DNA from: Rhynchopus euleeides
Taxonomy: Eukaryota; Euglenozoa; Diplonemea; Diplonemida; Diplonemidae
Direction: 5' to 3'
Assembly: GCA_963210315.1 (NCBI GenBank)
Contig: OY723306.1
Coordinates: 1,750,787 to 1,814,786, forward strand
DNA length: 64,000 bases
A model generated the notes under the pieces. That model made no database searches, was not told where the DNA came from, and saw only the letters and a list, made by a program, of their open reading frames with translations. Shown here piece by piece: positions 19,824 to 31,854 of this stretch (positions within the stretch are counted from its first letter, which is position 1; every line of letters starts with the position of its first letter). The position numbers and the translations under genes are program-made.

Positions 19824-22800
19824 GGGGTGTGTGGTATTGCCGACTCACCGAATTCTCTGGTTGGTTGTCGCGTCCCCTTTAGCGGGCGGGACATGATCTC
19901 CCACAACAACGCACTATTGTTGCATATGACTTGTCGCGCCCCTGCCGGGGTGATTCGCTGCTTCGAGCTGCATATGGACACGGGCAGTTGTCTGTCAGAT
20001 GTGTATCCGTGCGCCAGTCTGCTCTTGTCTGGCCTTCATGCGATTCCGTTTCGTTGTGTTCTACAGGAGCTGACATACTGTTCGCCTCACAAAATGGGTG
20101 AAAATATTTCGAAGGGAAAACCACACGGGGCCCATGTGGGTCGAACACTATGTTATGCTCTTGCTCAATTTCCCTCCGCTCCCACCCCACACCACCCTTC
20201 TTCTTCCGGGGATAAGATCGGCTTTTCAGATTTCTACCGCTGCCGTTTTTCAGGTTTCATTTCCGGGTTGGATTTCGGCACAAACTCACAACTACCCCCA
20301 GGCTGGAGTGTGGACTGCCCCCACGCAAGACGGCTAGCAGAAGGCACTGCGGTTCGGGTCGCCAGATCGGTCGGACCGTGGTACTGTGTCACGAACTCCT
20401 GCGTGAGAGGAGAGCACGAAGCCAATCCGGGCGTCATTACTCTCAGACACACGATGCCCCTTCAGGAACAACCGATGACGAGGGTGCAGGGTGCTGTGGG
20501 CAGGGCACAGATGCCAGATGCCGTGCCCCCCTCGGACTTCCTCCCAACCTTACTTTTCTCAGAAGCCTGTCCCTGTCTTCTCCCCTGCCTCTTCAACTAG
20601 GCGAGGGTTGTAAGTGTGTGTGGGTGCGCCAAGCTATCAAAGCCCCCGCCCGAGCCGAAGGAATGTGAGATTCAGAACTCACCGTGGCGCTTTCCGATCC
20701 GTATTCACGACACGCACGTTCCGTGTGTATGCGTGTCGCACCTGAACATACCCGATATGATGTTCGGGCGCAACGCATCACACCACACCCTGTGCATGGC
20801 ATCGTGGTACTGATTATTGTCTCGTAGGAACACGGGTTGTCTGAAGGCGCCATACGTTTTAATGTACACTAGTTGGCGATTGTCGTGGTCTTGATAGCCA
20901 TACTATTTCCCACGTTGTGGAGAGAGCACCCTGCAAAGTATCGCCCTACACTGCCTGCTGCGTCTCACGCTCTGCTCACCAGTGTGCGAAAGAAGTGCCA
21001 CTGCTGTTCGTTCTGCACTGTGATATGCCTCCGGTATCTTGAATGCGTTGACGCTGAAGGAGGTTGGTGTCGTGGATAAGGAGCATGAGGTGACAAGCAA
21101 GCACGCGGCACTTCTCCCTCCACACATCATAAAGTGTGCTGAAACAGAACATCGCCGAGAAGAATACTTCCGCCCCCACGCCCCCCCCACACCCCACCCC
21201 CCTTCCCAGGGTGTCGGGGGCCCCACTTCCGTGTGGCCCTCATTTGAGCTGCTCCCAGCAGCGCTTCACTTCAGGACGGCCCAACAGCCAAATGCAACGT
21301 TCCCTGCGCGAGGGAAGAGGGGGCTGTGTGCATGACCCCATCCAGACCCAGGTTGAGTTAAGCGACCTGCATCTCCCCAGGGCCCCCCTGACCTGCAGAT
21401 CAGTGTGTCGTGACTCCAAGGGCCCGGATTGCTGGTGGTGTGGGGGGGCGGTTTATGCCGTGCACTGCGTCACACCGATCGAACGCCACTGTTCCTCCTC
21501 TCCACTGTCAGGTAGCAGAGGGTGTGCGTCAGGTGTGTGTTTTGTGTCCAAACAGCCTTGCTCGTTTACTCGTCACAGTCAAAGAGTCGGTGGGAGCGTC
21601 CGACTTTCGTAGTGTGTTTTGAGAGAGAAGTGCAAAATACCATCTCGGATCTGCATCGCACAGAAGGCCACCAGAGACATACACTGCCTATTGATGCAGG
21701 CTGGGGGTTTCTGCCCCTGCTGAGGTGTGCCACGCACTCATCAAGTCATACTGTATTGCTTGTTACCACACTCTGAAGAAGCGTCTAAGGCTAGTTTCGA
21801 CTTCGCAATCAGCGAGCATGTTCACATTTGAGTTTTTACTTCCCCGTCAAGGGATCGGCCATGCTACACCTGCATGCATGGAGATCGTGCCCCCCTACCC
21901 CCTCCATTCCCCACCCCACCTCTACGGGCCGAACCATGTTTCCTTCACCCTTCGTGCCCCCCCCCATAAAGGGTGATCATTTTTGTGATCCCTTCTACTT
22001 CTATTTCACTACCCCCCCCCCCCAGTGTATTCCTGCATGACAAGTGACTAAAATTCCCCTGCCCTCCCCCGCCCCTGCATACACCGTATACAGTTGTATC
22101 GCCTTGTTATGCCCGACACCACAGTGATAGCGACACTGAGATACCGTGTCCCATTCTCACCCTGGCATCAGACACCACGACGGTGCCCACTGTGGTGTCG
22201 GGCATATCTCAACATATCGCCAACAGCACGCTCATTCTCACCCCGCCCTTTCCAGCAAGGGGAATGTCCCGCTCCAAGGCATAGCTGTGCGTGGGTAATT
22301 TTGGCCTGTCGCTTGGCCTGCAGAGTCCCCCAGGCTCTTTCCGAATCGATACGCGCAAAGCAGAAAGGGAGATCTACCCTCTGCCTGTCTTTCTCTCCTT
22401 CACCTCCAGTGATTATGAAAGCATGATGGGCGTTGCTGCTCGCCTGCTGTCACCTGAAGCTCCAGCCGATGCAAAAACACGCCCCCCACCCAGAGCAAAG
22501 GCTCCCGCCCTTGCGGGAGTGGCTGCTATCTTACTCTGTTGCTTTCGGCAGTCAATATGACTCTCGCTCATCTCAGCAAAAAAAATGGCCCTCCTCCGAC
22601 AAAACAATCTCTCTTTTACCTCAACGCGCGCCAGGCCAAAAAGGCTGCAGTTCGTGGAAAAACGCCTCAGCCGTGTGGGGGAGGGAGGGGGTGGGGTGGG
22701 GAAGAAGGCGTGCGGCTTTTAGTGTGTCTTTTCCAGGTCACGCTCAAACTGGAGTGGGTGGGGGTGGGAAAGGAGTGGGCGTGCTGTCGGCTTTTCTCTG

Positions 22801-23050
22801 ATCCCCTGCCAAGGTCCGCCAGAGCCCCACGGTGCAGGGCTTGGGGTGGGTCAGGAGCACATGCGTCCCGCACAGCCAGCCCGCACAGAGGCAGCGCAAC
22901 CCCACCCCACCCGATTCCTGATTAGCCACAGTGCGCCTGCAAGTTGTGTCGCAACCCACTGGACACCACACGACACACACACCGAACAGAGCACCGTGCG
23001 GCGGTACCTCCCGCCCCCCACCCGACCCACTGCACGGGGATATTTATGGG
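19824..23050. other. 3.2-kb intergenic region; no gene supported
   Basis: A 257-codon open frame starts four bases after the kinase stop (19827-20600), but its composition is not coding-like and it has no recognisable motif. A hairpin of two 19-bp arms lies at 22108-22206. The last few hundred bases before 23051 should hold the promoter of the next gene. Confidence 0.5.
22108..22206. repeat. 99-bp inverted-repeat element
   Basis: Perfect 19-bp arms: TATGCCCGACACCACAGTG at 22108-22126 and its complement at 22188-22206, separated by 61 bp. It could be a small MITE or a transcribed hairpin. Confidence 0.8.
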
Positions 23051-24682
23051 ATGTCGGGCGAGGAGCACGTCTTCAGCCCGGAGGGCTCCAGCCCTGCGCT
23101 GAATGGGACCCGCCGGCAGCTGAGCAGCTTCGCCATCCAGGTGACCTCCGTCGCCAGCAACAGCAGCCTCACCAGCATGGGCCTCGCCTCCTCCCCGTCG
23201 CCGCGGCTCAAGCGAAAAGCGACGATACTCACGACCGGACGGTCCTTCTTCGTCAAGCGGCGCAGCCACCACATCATGCTTGCGCGGCCCTTCATCAGCA
23301 GGACAGTGCGGGTGCTGAAGCGCACCGTCAGCATGCTGGACGCAGAGTGCAACCTGACCCCCGAGCTTGCCTGCGGGGTGCTGGGGCTCGCTGCGGAGGC
23401 GCTGCACCCCCCCCTGTCGTACGCTGCGCTGTACCAGGCACGCGCGGAGGTGCGGCGCCTGAAGGAGGAGGCTGCAATGCTGCGCGAGGAGCGGCAGCTC
23501 CTCATCGAGGAGGTCAACGAGCTGCAGCGCGACGTCTTCACGCTGGAGGATGACCGCGATGCGATCGAGGCGGAGCTGGGTGCGCTGCGGGATGCGGCCA
23601 ACGCGTGTGTCCGCCCGCAGTCGTCGAACAATCTCAACGCGTCCAGCGCCTCGACCCCCGAGGCCTTTGAGTGGGCCAACGCCATCAACAAGTCGCTGTC
23701 GAAGTCGAAGGATGGGAGCTTCTCCTGCCCCGAGAAGTGCCCGCACTGCGGGGAGCCCATGACATTCTCCAACAAGTGGTGCGCCGTCACCGGGCAGCGC
23801 CACAGGTCTGAGGCGGAGAAGGAGCTGGATGTGCTGCGCCGCCGCCTCTCCGCGATCGCCCGCGACGAGCTGTCGCGCGGGTTCATCGCCGACGGGTCTG
23901 TGGTGTACCACTCCGACGGCGACACGCCGGAGACATCCCCTCGGCGCCGCTCCCGCAACTGGCGCGACTCGCCCCTCTCCTTCTCGCAGTATTCGCAAGA
24001 CTCGCGCCGCCCGACGGACGCCTCGCTGTTCGACATGGACGACGACGCGATGAGCGACTCCAGGCGACGCAGGCAGTCCCTCGCCAGCGAGGGCACACCC
24101 CCTGTGCGCCTCCTCCGCAAGCCCCGCGGCGCCTTCTCGCGTGGGTTCGGGTCGCGGGAGCACAACAACAGCCAGGTGCTGGATGAGCACCAGACACCGC
24201 CCCTCGGCTGCAGCACGCCGCCCCTGCGGCCCGCGGTGCACCGCGTGGGGACCCTGGCGCAGGGCGACGTACAGAAGTACGGCCTGACGTCTGCCCCAAC
24301 CGTCCCGCGTATCGTGCACCAGCATGGGTCGTCGTCGTCGCTGCAGTCGCCCACCAGCCCTCTGACGCCCGCACCGCATAGCGGGCTGCGGCGGGAGCCC
24401 ACCCTGCCCACGTCGATGCTGGAGGCGCAGCTGTCAGACCGCTCCTTCCCGCGTGTGCGCAGCACCGGGGGGCGCAGCAGCTTCAGCGACTCCCCCACGA
24501 AGCAGCCCGTGCTGCGGAAGTCCACCATGCCGATGCGTGTGGACCCGGACCTGCATGTGGAGGAGGTGCGGACGATTGAAACCATCTCTGACCACTCCGA
24601 CTCGTCGTCTGTGGCATCCGATGCCACCCTGCAGCAGTCTGAGGAGCACACGAGGGCTCTTGACCCGTCCATGCACCAGTAG
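23051..24682 (+). CDS. Unrecognised coiled-coil protein with a Cys cluster, single exon
   Basis: 543 residues from the ATG at 23051 (the frame is open upstream to 22931). Residues about 129-186 form a strong predicted coiled coil rich in Glu/Arg/Leu heptads. A Cys motif follows at C226, C230, C233 and C244 (CPEKCPHCGEP...KWC), possibly a zinc ribbon or knuckle, then a second short charged helix. The C-terminal 270 residues are Ser/Pro/Arg-rich, with many SP sites and RxxS motifs, probably disordered and phosphorylated. GC-rich codon use is steady over the whole frame, supporting a real gene. I do not recognise a family; a cytoskeletal, scaffold or regulatory role would only be a guess. Confidence 0.7.
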   Translation: MSGEEHVFSPEGSSPALNGTRRQLSSFAIQVTSVASNSSLTSMGLASSPSPRLKRKATILTTGRSFFVKRRSHHIMLARPFISRTVRVLKRTVSMLDAECNLTPELACGVLGLAAEALHPPLSYAALYQARAEVRRLKEEAAMLREERQLLIEEVNELQRDVFTLEDDRDAIEAELGALRDAANACVRPQSSNNLNASSASTPEAFEWANAINKSLSKSKDGSFSCPEKCPHCGEPMTFSNKWCAVTGQRHRSEAEKELDVLRRRLSAIARDELSRGFIADGSVVYHSDGDTPETSPRRRSRNWRDSPLSFSQYSQDSRRPTDASLFDMDDDAMSDSRRRRQSLASEGTPPVRLLRKPRGAFSRGFGSREHNNSQVLDEHQTPPLGCSTPPLRPAVHRVGTLAQGDVQKYGLTSAPTVPRIVHQHGSSSSLQSPTSPLTPAPHSGLRREPTLPTSMLEAQLSDRSFPRVRSTGGRSSFSDSPTKQPVLRKSTMPMRVDPDLHVEEVRTIETISDHSDSSSVASDATLQQSEEHTRALDPSMHQ

Positions 24683-26263
24683 TGCCAAGGCTGTGGTGTG
24701 GGAGGGGTGCTGTTTTCGGTGTATCCGGCATGTGAGGCAAAAAAAAGTCACTTCACCATTCAGCAGCAACCACTCTTAGCCTTTTGTTTGTTGATGCGTT
24801 GGCGCTTGTACACACCGAATGATAATCACACCCTGAGCCTGATGAAGGGTGGGGTTAGTGTATGGAGCACGTTTGGATGCTTGCTGTGGTGGGTGACTTT
24901 CTACTCACACGAGTGTGCGGGGGGGAAAAAGAGGAGAAAATTCATTCGTTCAAAATCGTTCAAAAGCTTTTTATGTGCAAACATGGGGGAAAAGCGAAAG
25001 CTGGGACAGCCGGTGGAGTGGGGTGGCGGGGTGAGGGGGAGTTTTTTTTCACGTTTTTCGCCACGGAGGGGGAAGTGTTCGACTGATTCTGTCTGGGAGG
25101 CTGGGCTGGGGGGGGAGGGGCGTGGTGGTCCGCAACTTATTTTTATTCGGACAGCCCCTGCTTCTGCAGCGAATTCAAGGGACATGCAAATGCGCGCAAC
25201 GCTTCCCTTTCTCTTCCCCTTCCGACAGGGCCGAGCACCTCTCACAAGAGGTCTCGGGCACAACCTGCAGTTTGAGTGAAGTGAGGCCGACTCTGTCCGT
25301 TGTCCCTGCACCCACTTCCCCACGTCCCCTTCAGGCACTCCTCGCAAAGGGCGTCAAAATTGGCGGTTTTGACACGCCCTTTATTGAGGGAAGAACCCCA
25401 ATTCAGCCAGCGTCGCGATTCTATTTTGTATTTCTTTCAGCACGTCACCGTGTCACTTCAGCGCGGGGAGGAGGTGCTGCCGTATGTTTTGTCTCGCGCG
25501 CTTTTTTTGTTCAATGCCCCTCAGCATTGCGTGCCTTTATGGGTGTGTGGATTGTGTGAGGAAGGCGCCAGCACACCGCCAAGAAAATATTTTCCGGAAA
25601 CGCAATGAATAACTTTTGTCGGTGCTCAGGAGAAGTCACACGTCCATCCGCTAGTCACACACAAAGCGCAAACCGTGCTCTACGCAATCTACACTAACCC
25701 CACCCCTTGATCAAGACGAAGGGTGGGGTTAATCACTCCAGGGTTTTGTGTGTAGAAGCCGTGAGCGCATCAGAAGAAACAAACCGGGCTGAGTGTTGGT
25801 TTGCTCCTGTCCGGTGTTGTGACTTGGCCGAAGCGGGTTTTCTGTGTCCTATTTGTCTTGGGGGAAGGCGGTCGGTGAGTATGGTTCGCAGGGAGGCAGC
25901 GCGATACTGCTGGTTGTCTGTTGCTTATCGAAAGGGGGTTGCAAGAGCCAGCAGGGGGTATGTCGTCGATCGCCAACACACACCACCCCTGCAGGGGGGT
26001 GTGGTGTGTGTGTCTCTGCCGAGATCATTTTGAAAGACACTGTTTTGTCTTGCTTCGTCGTGCACAACGCGCCCTCCACACACTGTGAGGTACAGCCTCT
26101 CAGGCTGGAGTGAAATCGGGAGTCTCTACACCTGCAGGTGTCACGCCCGATATCGGGTGTGGTGCCATGCACATAAAAAGCGGCTGTGGCACACCCGCTT
26201 CTCGAGTGTGAACCAGGCCCTCTCCGATTTAGCTCCAGCCTCAGAGGCTTGGGCGTGGAGAAA
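24683..26263. other. Intergenic region, no gene supported
   Basis: Moderate GC, with scattered short frames. A palindrome made of ACACACCACCCC, CTGCAG and its mirror lies at 25976-26010. A second small palindrome, CGCCCGATATCGGGTG, is near 26140. Confidence 0.5.
25976..26010. repeat. Palindrome centred on CTGCAG
   Basis: ACACACCACCCCTGCAG followed by a near-perfect mirror arm of GGGGGTGTGGTGTGTG. Confidence 0.7.
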
Positions 26264-26420
26264 AAAGGACGCTTTCAATGAGGCACCCTCATGTAATGTA
26301 AAGGGAAAGCCGAATTGAAGGCACTTTTATTATCGGTTAGTCAACCTCCACAAACGGGTTGGAGAACCCGCATTTGGTTCGATCAACGTACTTCGGTACA
26401 GAACCAAATATTTTTTCTCC
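26264..26420 (+). repeat. 157-bp multi-hairpin repeat R2, copy 1
   Basis: It appears identical to 32553-32709. It contains consecutive short hairpins: ATGAGG-CAC-CCTCAT, CGGGTT-GGAG-AACCCG, and GTAC-TTCG-GTAC inside TTGGTTC...GAACCAA. It ends in a T-run. This could be a structured RNA gene with a Pol III-like terminator, an organelle-derived fragment, or a short mobile repeat; I cannot decide between them. Confidence 0.75.
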
Positions 26421-26799
26421 ATGAACGTTGGTGGGGGCTAACTGAATTAGTGTCTGTCATACTGAACCCACTAACTCCCCCCCCACTCTCCTCTCCCCCC
26501 AACCCCATCCTGCCTGTGTGCGCGAGCTATGTCACAAGCCCGTTCGTTCAACGTGCGCCTGCAGGTATGTCCTCGGCCCGACAGCCGAGGTGGCCACGGT
26601 CGCGAATGCCTGTCTGTCATCGCGTCGGAACGGACTCGCGCCACGTGAGCAGTAGCGTAGAGGCCAGGCCTGTCTCGCCGGCTGTATCCACGACGACGGA
26701 TGGTGCGTGCTCGGGTGCCCAGAGAGGCCCGGACCACCGACCGACCGAGAGGATCCCCCCATCCCGCCCCTTCCCCCCCGTCCCACCCCGTGGCCCAGG

Positions 26800-28160
26800 A
26801 GCTGGGCCGCGACATGACCGGGTCTCAGCCCCGAAGACACGCGACGTCGGTGCAACGACCGGGTTCTAACCCGATGGCACACGCGCGCGTGGTGAGTGCG
26901 ACACGGCCGGGTCCCAGCCCCGAAGGCGTACGGCGTAGGTGCAATGACCGGGTTCCAGCCCCGAGGGCACACGCGTGCGCGGAGAGCATGTAGCGTCCAG
27001 TACCCGGGTTTGGGGTTCCCAACTACGGTATGCAGGGCAACCGCGGGGCCAGCAGGGCGTCTGGTACTACTTCCGGAACGGGTGCCTGGTGTCGGAAGAC
27101 ATTTATCTTGACTGTTGAACAATGGCCCGGCCGGTCACCCCTACGGACAAGGGAGGCTTGGCCGGGCAACAAAATGCACCCCCTGCCCCCCCCTCCCCCT
27201 CCCGCCCCTTCCCCCCCGTCCCCTCCCCCGCGACCCAGGAGCTGGGCCGCGGCATAGCCGGGTTCCAGCCCCGAAGGTACGGCGTCGGTGCAACATCCGG
27301 GCGCCAACCCCGAGGGCACGCGCGTACACGGTGACCGCGACACGGCCGGGTTCCGCCCCGAAGGCATACGGCGCAGGTGCAACGACCGGGTTCCAACCCG
27401 AGGGCACACGCCTGTGCGGTGAGCGCGATACGACCGGGTTCCAACCCCGACGGCGTACGGTGTCAGTGCAGCGACCGGGTACCATCCCCGAGGGCACACG
27501 CTGTACGCGATGAATGCGCCGCGATCAAGTCTCGGTCGCGAGGTCGTACGACATAAGTGCGACGACCGGGTTCCAGCCCCGAAGGCGTACGGCGTCGGTG
27601 CAACGGCCGGGTACCATCCCCGAGGGCACACGCATACGCGATGAGAGCGCCGCGACCGGGTTCCGGTCGCGAGGACGTACGACGTAAGTGTACCGACCGG
27701 GTCGGTGAGTGCGACGTGACCGGGCTCCAGCCCCGAAGGCGTACGACGTCGGTGCAACGACCGGGTACTAGCCCCGAGGGCACACGCGTACGTGGTGAGT
27801 ATATTACGACCGGGTTCCCGCACCGAGACGCAGGGTAACCGCGGGACAAGGGAGGTATTCAAAACGGTTGTGCGACTAACCACGTTTGTCGTTGGTCGTT
27901 GTAGCGACAGCCCGGAGGTACAGCGTAGAGTACGCACAAGTACGCAAGGGATGAGATATGATCCAACCTCGAACCCGGAGGCACGCGGCGTCAGTGCAAC
28001 GTGGGCATAAGACGACCAGGTTCCAGCCCTGACGGCACACGCGCACGCGGGGAGTACGATATGAGTACGGTATAACCGGGTCCTGGCCCCGATGGCACGT
28101 GCACGCACGGAGAGTGCGAAATGATCGGGCTCCGACGAAGACGTACGGTGTCGCACATGT
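26800..28160. repeat. Degenerate satellite of alternating 40-50-bp units
   Basis: Two unit types alternate: CGACCGGGTTCCAGCCCCGA + AGGCGTACGGCGTCGGTGCAA, and a variant with GGTACCATCCCCGAGGGCACACGC. About 25 units are recognisable, increasingly diverged toward the right end. Long open frames across it are products of the periodicity, not genes. Confidence 0.75.
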
Positions 28161-30148
28161 GATGCATCGACCGGGTTCCAACCCGAGGACGTTTACGTAC
28201 AAACCCGGGGAGCGCACGTGCGTGGAGGTGCGGGACGACAGGTCCCAGTCCGGGGGCCGACCCGAGACGTGCAGGGTCACCCCACATGCGATATCTGAAT
28301 GCCGGCCCGACGGTTTTGTACGCAGGGAGGCGAACTGCCTGGCACTACGAATAGATCGGCATGCATCATCACCGGAACAGTGCCATGCCTCGGACCAAGA
28401 CCAAAATGGTGGAGGGAAGCGAGAGTGCACTCGCACTTTTACCCCCCTGGTAACAAGTGTCGGTGGACGGACATCGAACGGGGTGTCGTCTGACTGGGCC
28501 CCCCCAGAACCAGCAGCCGGTGTCATCGGAAGGTGAGTGTAGGTCGACCGGGTCCGCCCCGGGCGTGGCAGAGACGCGTGACTCGGCCCGCTCCAAGTTG
28601 GAATGCGTGGTGGCATGGGAGACGGGACGATGGCCCCACCCTGGAGCAACGCATGCAAGATGCGCACATGAGGCAGCCCATTGGGGCGGTAGTATACGGC
28701 ACACGGTGCCGGGACAGCGGGCATGCCACCACCCCGGTCATAGGTTCGAGCAACGGAGACGGATCTATAGAACCGCCGCTCAAGTGGGGCGGTGGCGTGC
28801 ATGGGACACCACTGCGATGAGCCGGGGCGGCCGAGCTCTATAACCAGGTTGGGTACGGCGATCCAGTGACGGGATCCCCCAATGCGACTAGAAGCTGGGG
28901 TGGTAATGGAACTGTGACAGGACGTCGTGCTGCGGGAAGGCGTCGATCCCAGTTAGCCTACGCGGACGCTAATTCGAGAGACGGAATCTCGGAGACCGAC
29001 GGGAAGTGATTGGCAACCAACCCGGGACCCAATCGAGCCCTTTAGCTCTTCCTACGGGCGGATCAACCGGGCATGGCGGAGGAAGCGATTTGCTGAAAGA
29101 GAGCTGACCGGAGCGAAGGGAAAGGATTGCGATGTCGAAGGGCTGTGCGACAACAGTGCGGAGACCCGCCACTGCGGTAAGAACCGTGTCCTGTACACGA
29201 GGGGAAGGTGTATCTGAGACATGATGTCGCCTCATTGGGTAGCGCTTGGAGTAGACCCGCCTCTGCTGTCGCACTGCAACCAAAAGCTCGCATTGAGGGG
29301 CCGCCCGAACCCCGCGCTGTCGCCACCGGACTGGTAGGTCTGGTTAGGCGGTGCGACAGCGGGAAGGGACCCTGACGTGCCTTGACGCCTAATGCGGAAC
29401 CCACATCTACATGTCCATGACGCCAAGGGAGCCGTCGCTGGGGCCTACTACCTCACCGAGCTGTGGATACCATCGCTGCCCAGGTTACTCCCTATCGCGT
29501 ACGGACCCAGCCTCGAAGTCTACCTCTCGATACTTTCCGGCATGAGAATGGCTGTTGCAGAGGGGTTCATCGGAGGATTACTACCACCGAAGGCACAGCT
29601 GGTGTTCGGCAACACCCGCAGGTAAACACGCCGCTGACGACAAGTAGAAAAGGAGCTGGGCCCGCTGAACTCCCCGTCGGCAACCGCAACAAGGCAACTT
29701 CACCAAGGGTCACCAGAGAACGTGTTCCAGGAGCGACTCCAACCCCTTGCAGCAACCGCAAAGTCACGACGCCATCGGGCGTTCCTTGACATCCGGGTAG
29801 AGGCCTCCCACATCCTTACGGGGCCTCCGCAGTATCCAGCACCTCGATGACCAGGCCCACCGCGCAGATCGGCGTGACCCCGACTCACATAAATCCCCGT
29901 CGACGACACGCAGTACGGACGGGGACCGCCTCCTCGACTTCAAAACCACTTCTACGAGCGGGAGTGTGAAGTAGTGCCCTGGACAAACACAGATTTATCC
30001 GGCATGCCCACCCGCGGCCCTCACACGGTGCACGTAGCCGCGTCTGTAGCGCCAAACAAGCTCATTCACAAACCCGAACTCACCCACCCGATGAAGCTCA
30101 AGCAGCAGAGATTAACCACTGCCACCACTATGATGCCACACCCCCGTG
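28161..30148. other. Unassigned mosaic sequence
   Basis: GC about 55-60 percent, with no satellite units beyond the left edge and no coding bias in any frame that I can see. Short frames occur on both strands. It may be a decayed element body. Confidence 0.4.
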
Positions 30149-30551
30149 ATGGACACGGGGATTCCTGTGGCGACGTCGCTGATGAGGCTCTTCCTGCACG
30201 AGATCAACTTCAAGAAGATCGACTCTAACGAGGGGGTTGTGTTCATTTCTGCCCCCTTCGAGCAGGACATGCGTGTGTGCGGCAACGTGGTGCTGGAGGG
30301 TCTGCGTGCACGCAGCCTGACCCACGAGCGCTTCCAGGTGATGAGCTACCTGTGGCGTGTGGAGGAGGCAGGGTGGTTCACGTTCCTGGGTCGCGAGGAG
30401 ACGCTGCTTGCACACGGCCCCCTTGCGGTGTGGGAGTCGACGATCGGGGAGGACGTGGCACTGCCGACCATCAGCTTCCACGCGCTGTGCAGCGACATCT
30501 CGAAGAGCGAGGCTATGTATCTCTATCGCCGAGGCGCACTGTATCTCACAG
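30149..30551 (+). CDS. Orphan exon of an unrecognised protein
   Basis: About 134 codons with clear coding character and the codon bias of the cellular genes, starting ATGGACACGGGG and reading MDTGIPVATSLMRLFLHE. The frame stays open to 30670, but coding-like composition stops near 30550, where CTCACAG|GTCTTCC is a possible 5' splice site. The segment has amphipathic helices and a WRVEEAGWFTFLGREE patch; I do not recognise the family. Its isolation in repeat-rich DNA suggests either an exon of a gene with very large introns or a captured or duplicated fragment. Confidence 0.4.
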
Positions 30552-30670
30552 GTCTTCCTGCCGTTGACTCGCCGGCATTCAGATCGCCGCCTCGGAACGC
30601 TTGGGCCGGAATTCAGAAAGTCGCGATCCCTCCTCTTCACTCGACGCGTGAACACCTACACTACTCTTGA

Positions 30671-31477
30671 GTGCTTGGATGTGAATGCGACGTCGCCATA
30701 GACGGAATCAGCATAGACGTACCTAGGCCAACGTCGAGAGAACTTAGACACGCATCATGAAGGTGTCGACAGCCAGGCGCCAGACAACCATCACTGGTGT
30801 TCTCCTCCCCATATGGATCGGATTTCGACTTTCCCGTCCTATGAAAATTCCTACCGACATCACGACGCGTATTGCCCACTCGGGGCACTTGGAGGCACGT
30901 GTGTACACTTCAGAGGCTGCCGGACCCCGCCCCGACCACCCTGACAAATTGTGTCGCAGGAAGCGACTCGAACCAACCTGACACCCCCGACCACGCCAGC
31001 ATCTCCCCACTATCTACCTCTCCGGCAAGCGTGAGACACCCGGGCCATCCGATGCGTGTGCAGGGTACCAGCGAGTGACCCACCCGCAGGCTCATGTTGA
31101 ATAATCATTGGGTCGTGCACTGCTACCTTGCGATGCATACGGTAGAGGTGCAACGGGGGATGCGAGAGCGCAGGACCCTGACTACATCAGATATCCTCCC
31201 ACCCCACCTCGGCAGGCGGAAGCGAGCCTGGCAGCAGCACACCGGATGGTTGGTATTTCACACGTGGTCTCGGTCGATGACAGTATGATTGAATGAGATC
31301 ATTTAAACGCGGAGGCCATGCAGGTCGATTAGAGATACCTGATGATATTGCCTTGAGGCTGACGATGTGCTGTCCAGCGAGGCACAACAGCTACGTACTA
31401 CGCCCGATTACCCGCCGGACGTGACAGGCGGGACTGTCACCTTACAAGTTCTGTGACGGTCAGTGACGGCAAGTGCC
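30671..31477. other. No gene seen
   Basis: Stretch between two orphan exons. Only short frames in all six readings and no clear repeats. Confidence 0.4.
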
Positions 31478-31744
31478 ATGTGCGGGTCGCTGGTCCTGAC
31501 GGAGGGCAACGCGACAGACTTTGCACAGTCGTTCGATGCGGTGCTTACGACAGCCTTGAATGAGGCACAGCAGTACCGCGGGCTTGTCGACGGGTTCGTG
31601 GGCGACCGGGTGCTAGGATCGTTCAACACGTGGAGGCCGTGTGCCGTGCACCCGACTGCTGCTGTGAAAGCAGCGCAGGGCATTGTACGGGTGGTGGGCG
31701 GCATGGCGTGCGCAGGCGCCGAGGAAGCTCCTCTCAAGAGTTGA
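31478..31744 (+). pseudogene. Fragment resembling a class III adenylate/guanylate cyclase domain
   Basis: The translated segment reads ...EAQQYRGLVDGFVGDRVLGSFN... followed by HPTAAVKAAQGI. This follows the class III cyclase pattern of a GG-x-VDKF-x-GD metal-binding turn, then a hydrophobic strand and an HAxxAVxAA helix. The Asp of GDR would be the second metal-binding Asp. The first metal-binding region and the transition-state residues are not in this piece. A MITE (31753-31854) sits nine bases after the stop. It is either one exon of a larger gene (acceptor-like GGTCAG at 31463) or a broken copy. Confidence 0.45.
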
Positions 31745-31752
31745 TGCCATCA

Positions 31753-31854
31753 GGGGGTCACTGCTGGTCGTTATCCTTCGTCAACCTTCATCAGCCAATT
31801 CAACTGGAAATACACCAAAATGCACTGACGATCACCCCGCAGCGAAGACCCCCC
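31753..31854. mobile_element. 102-bp MITE, TIR GGGGGTC, copy C
   Basis: Same interior as copy B (CTGGTCGTTATCCTTCGTCAA...AAATGCACTGACGATCACCCCG). Its left arm is mutated to GGGGGTCACTGCT and its right arm is AGCGAAGACCCCC. Flanks are TCA and CCA, an imperfect 3-bp duplication. Confidence 0.8.

Noticed and set aside
19827..20600. 257-codon frame directly after the kinase stop
   Set aside because: No coding bias or conserved pattern; probably 3' untranslated and intergenic sequence.
22922..24672. Long - strand frames of 485 and 542 codons
   Set aside because: Antisense shadows of the coiled-coil gene on the + strand, as expected at high GC at third codon positions.
27023..28802. Long - strand frames of 300 and 377 codons
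   Set aside because: They run through the satellite; the periodic unit avoids stops in several frames, which explains the length.
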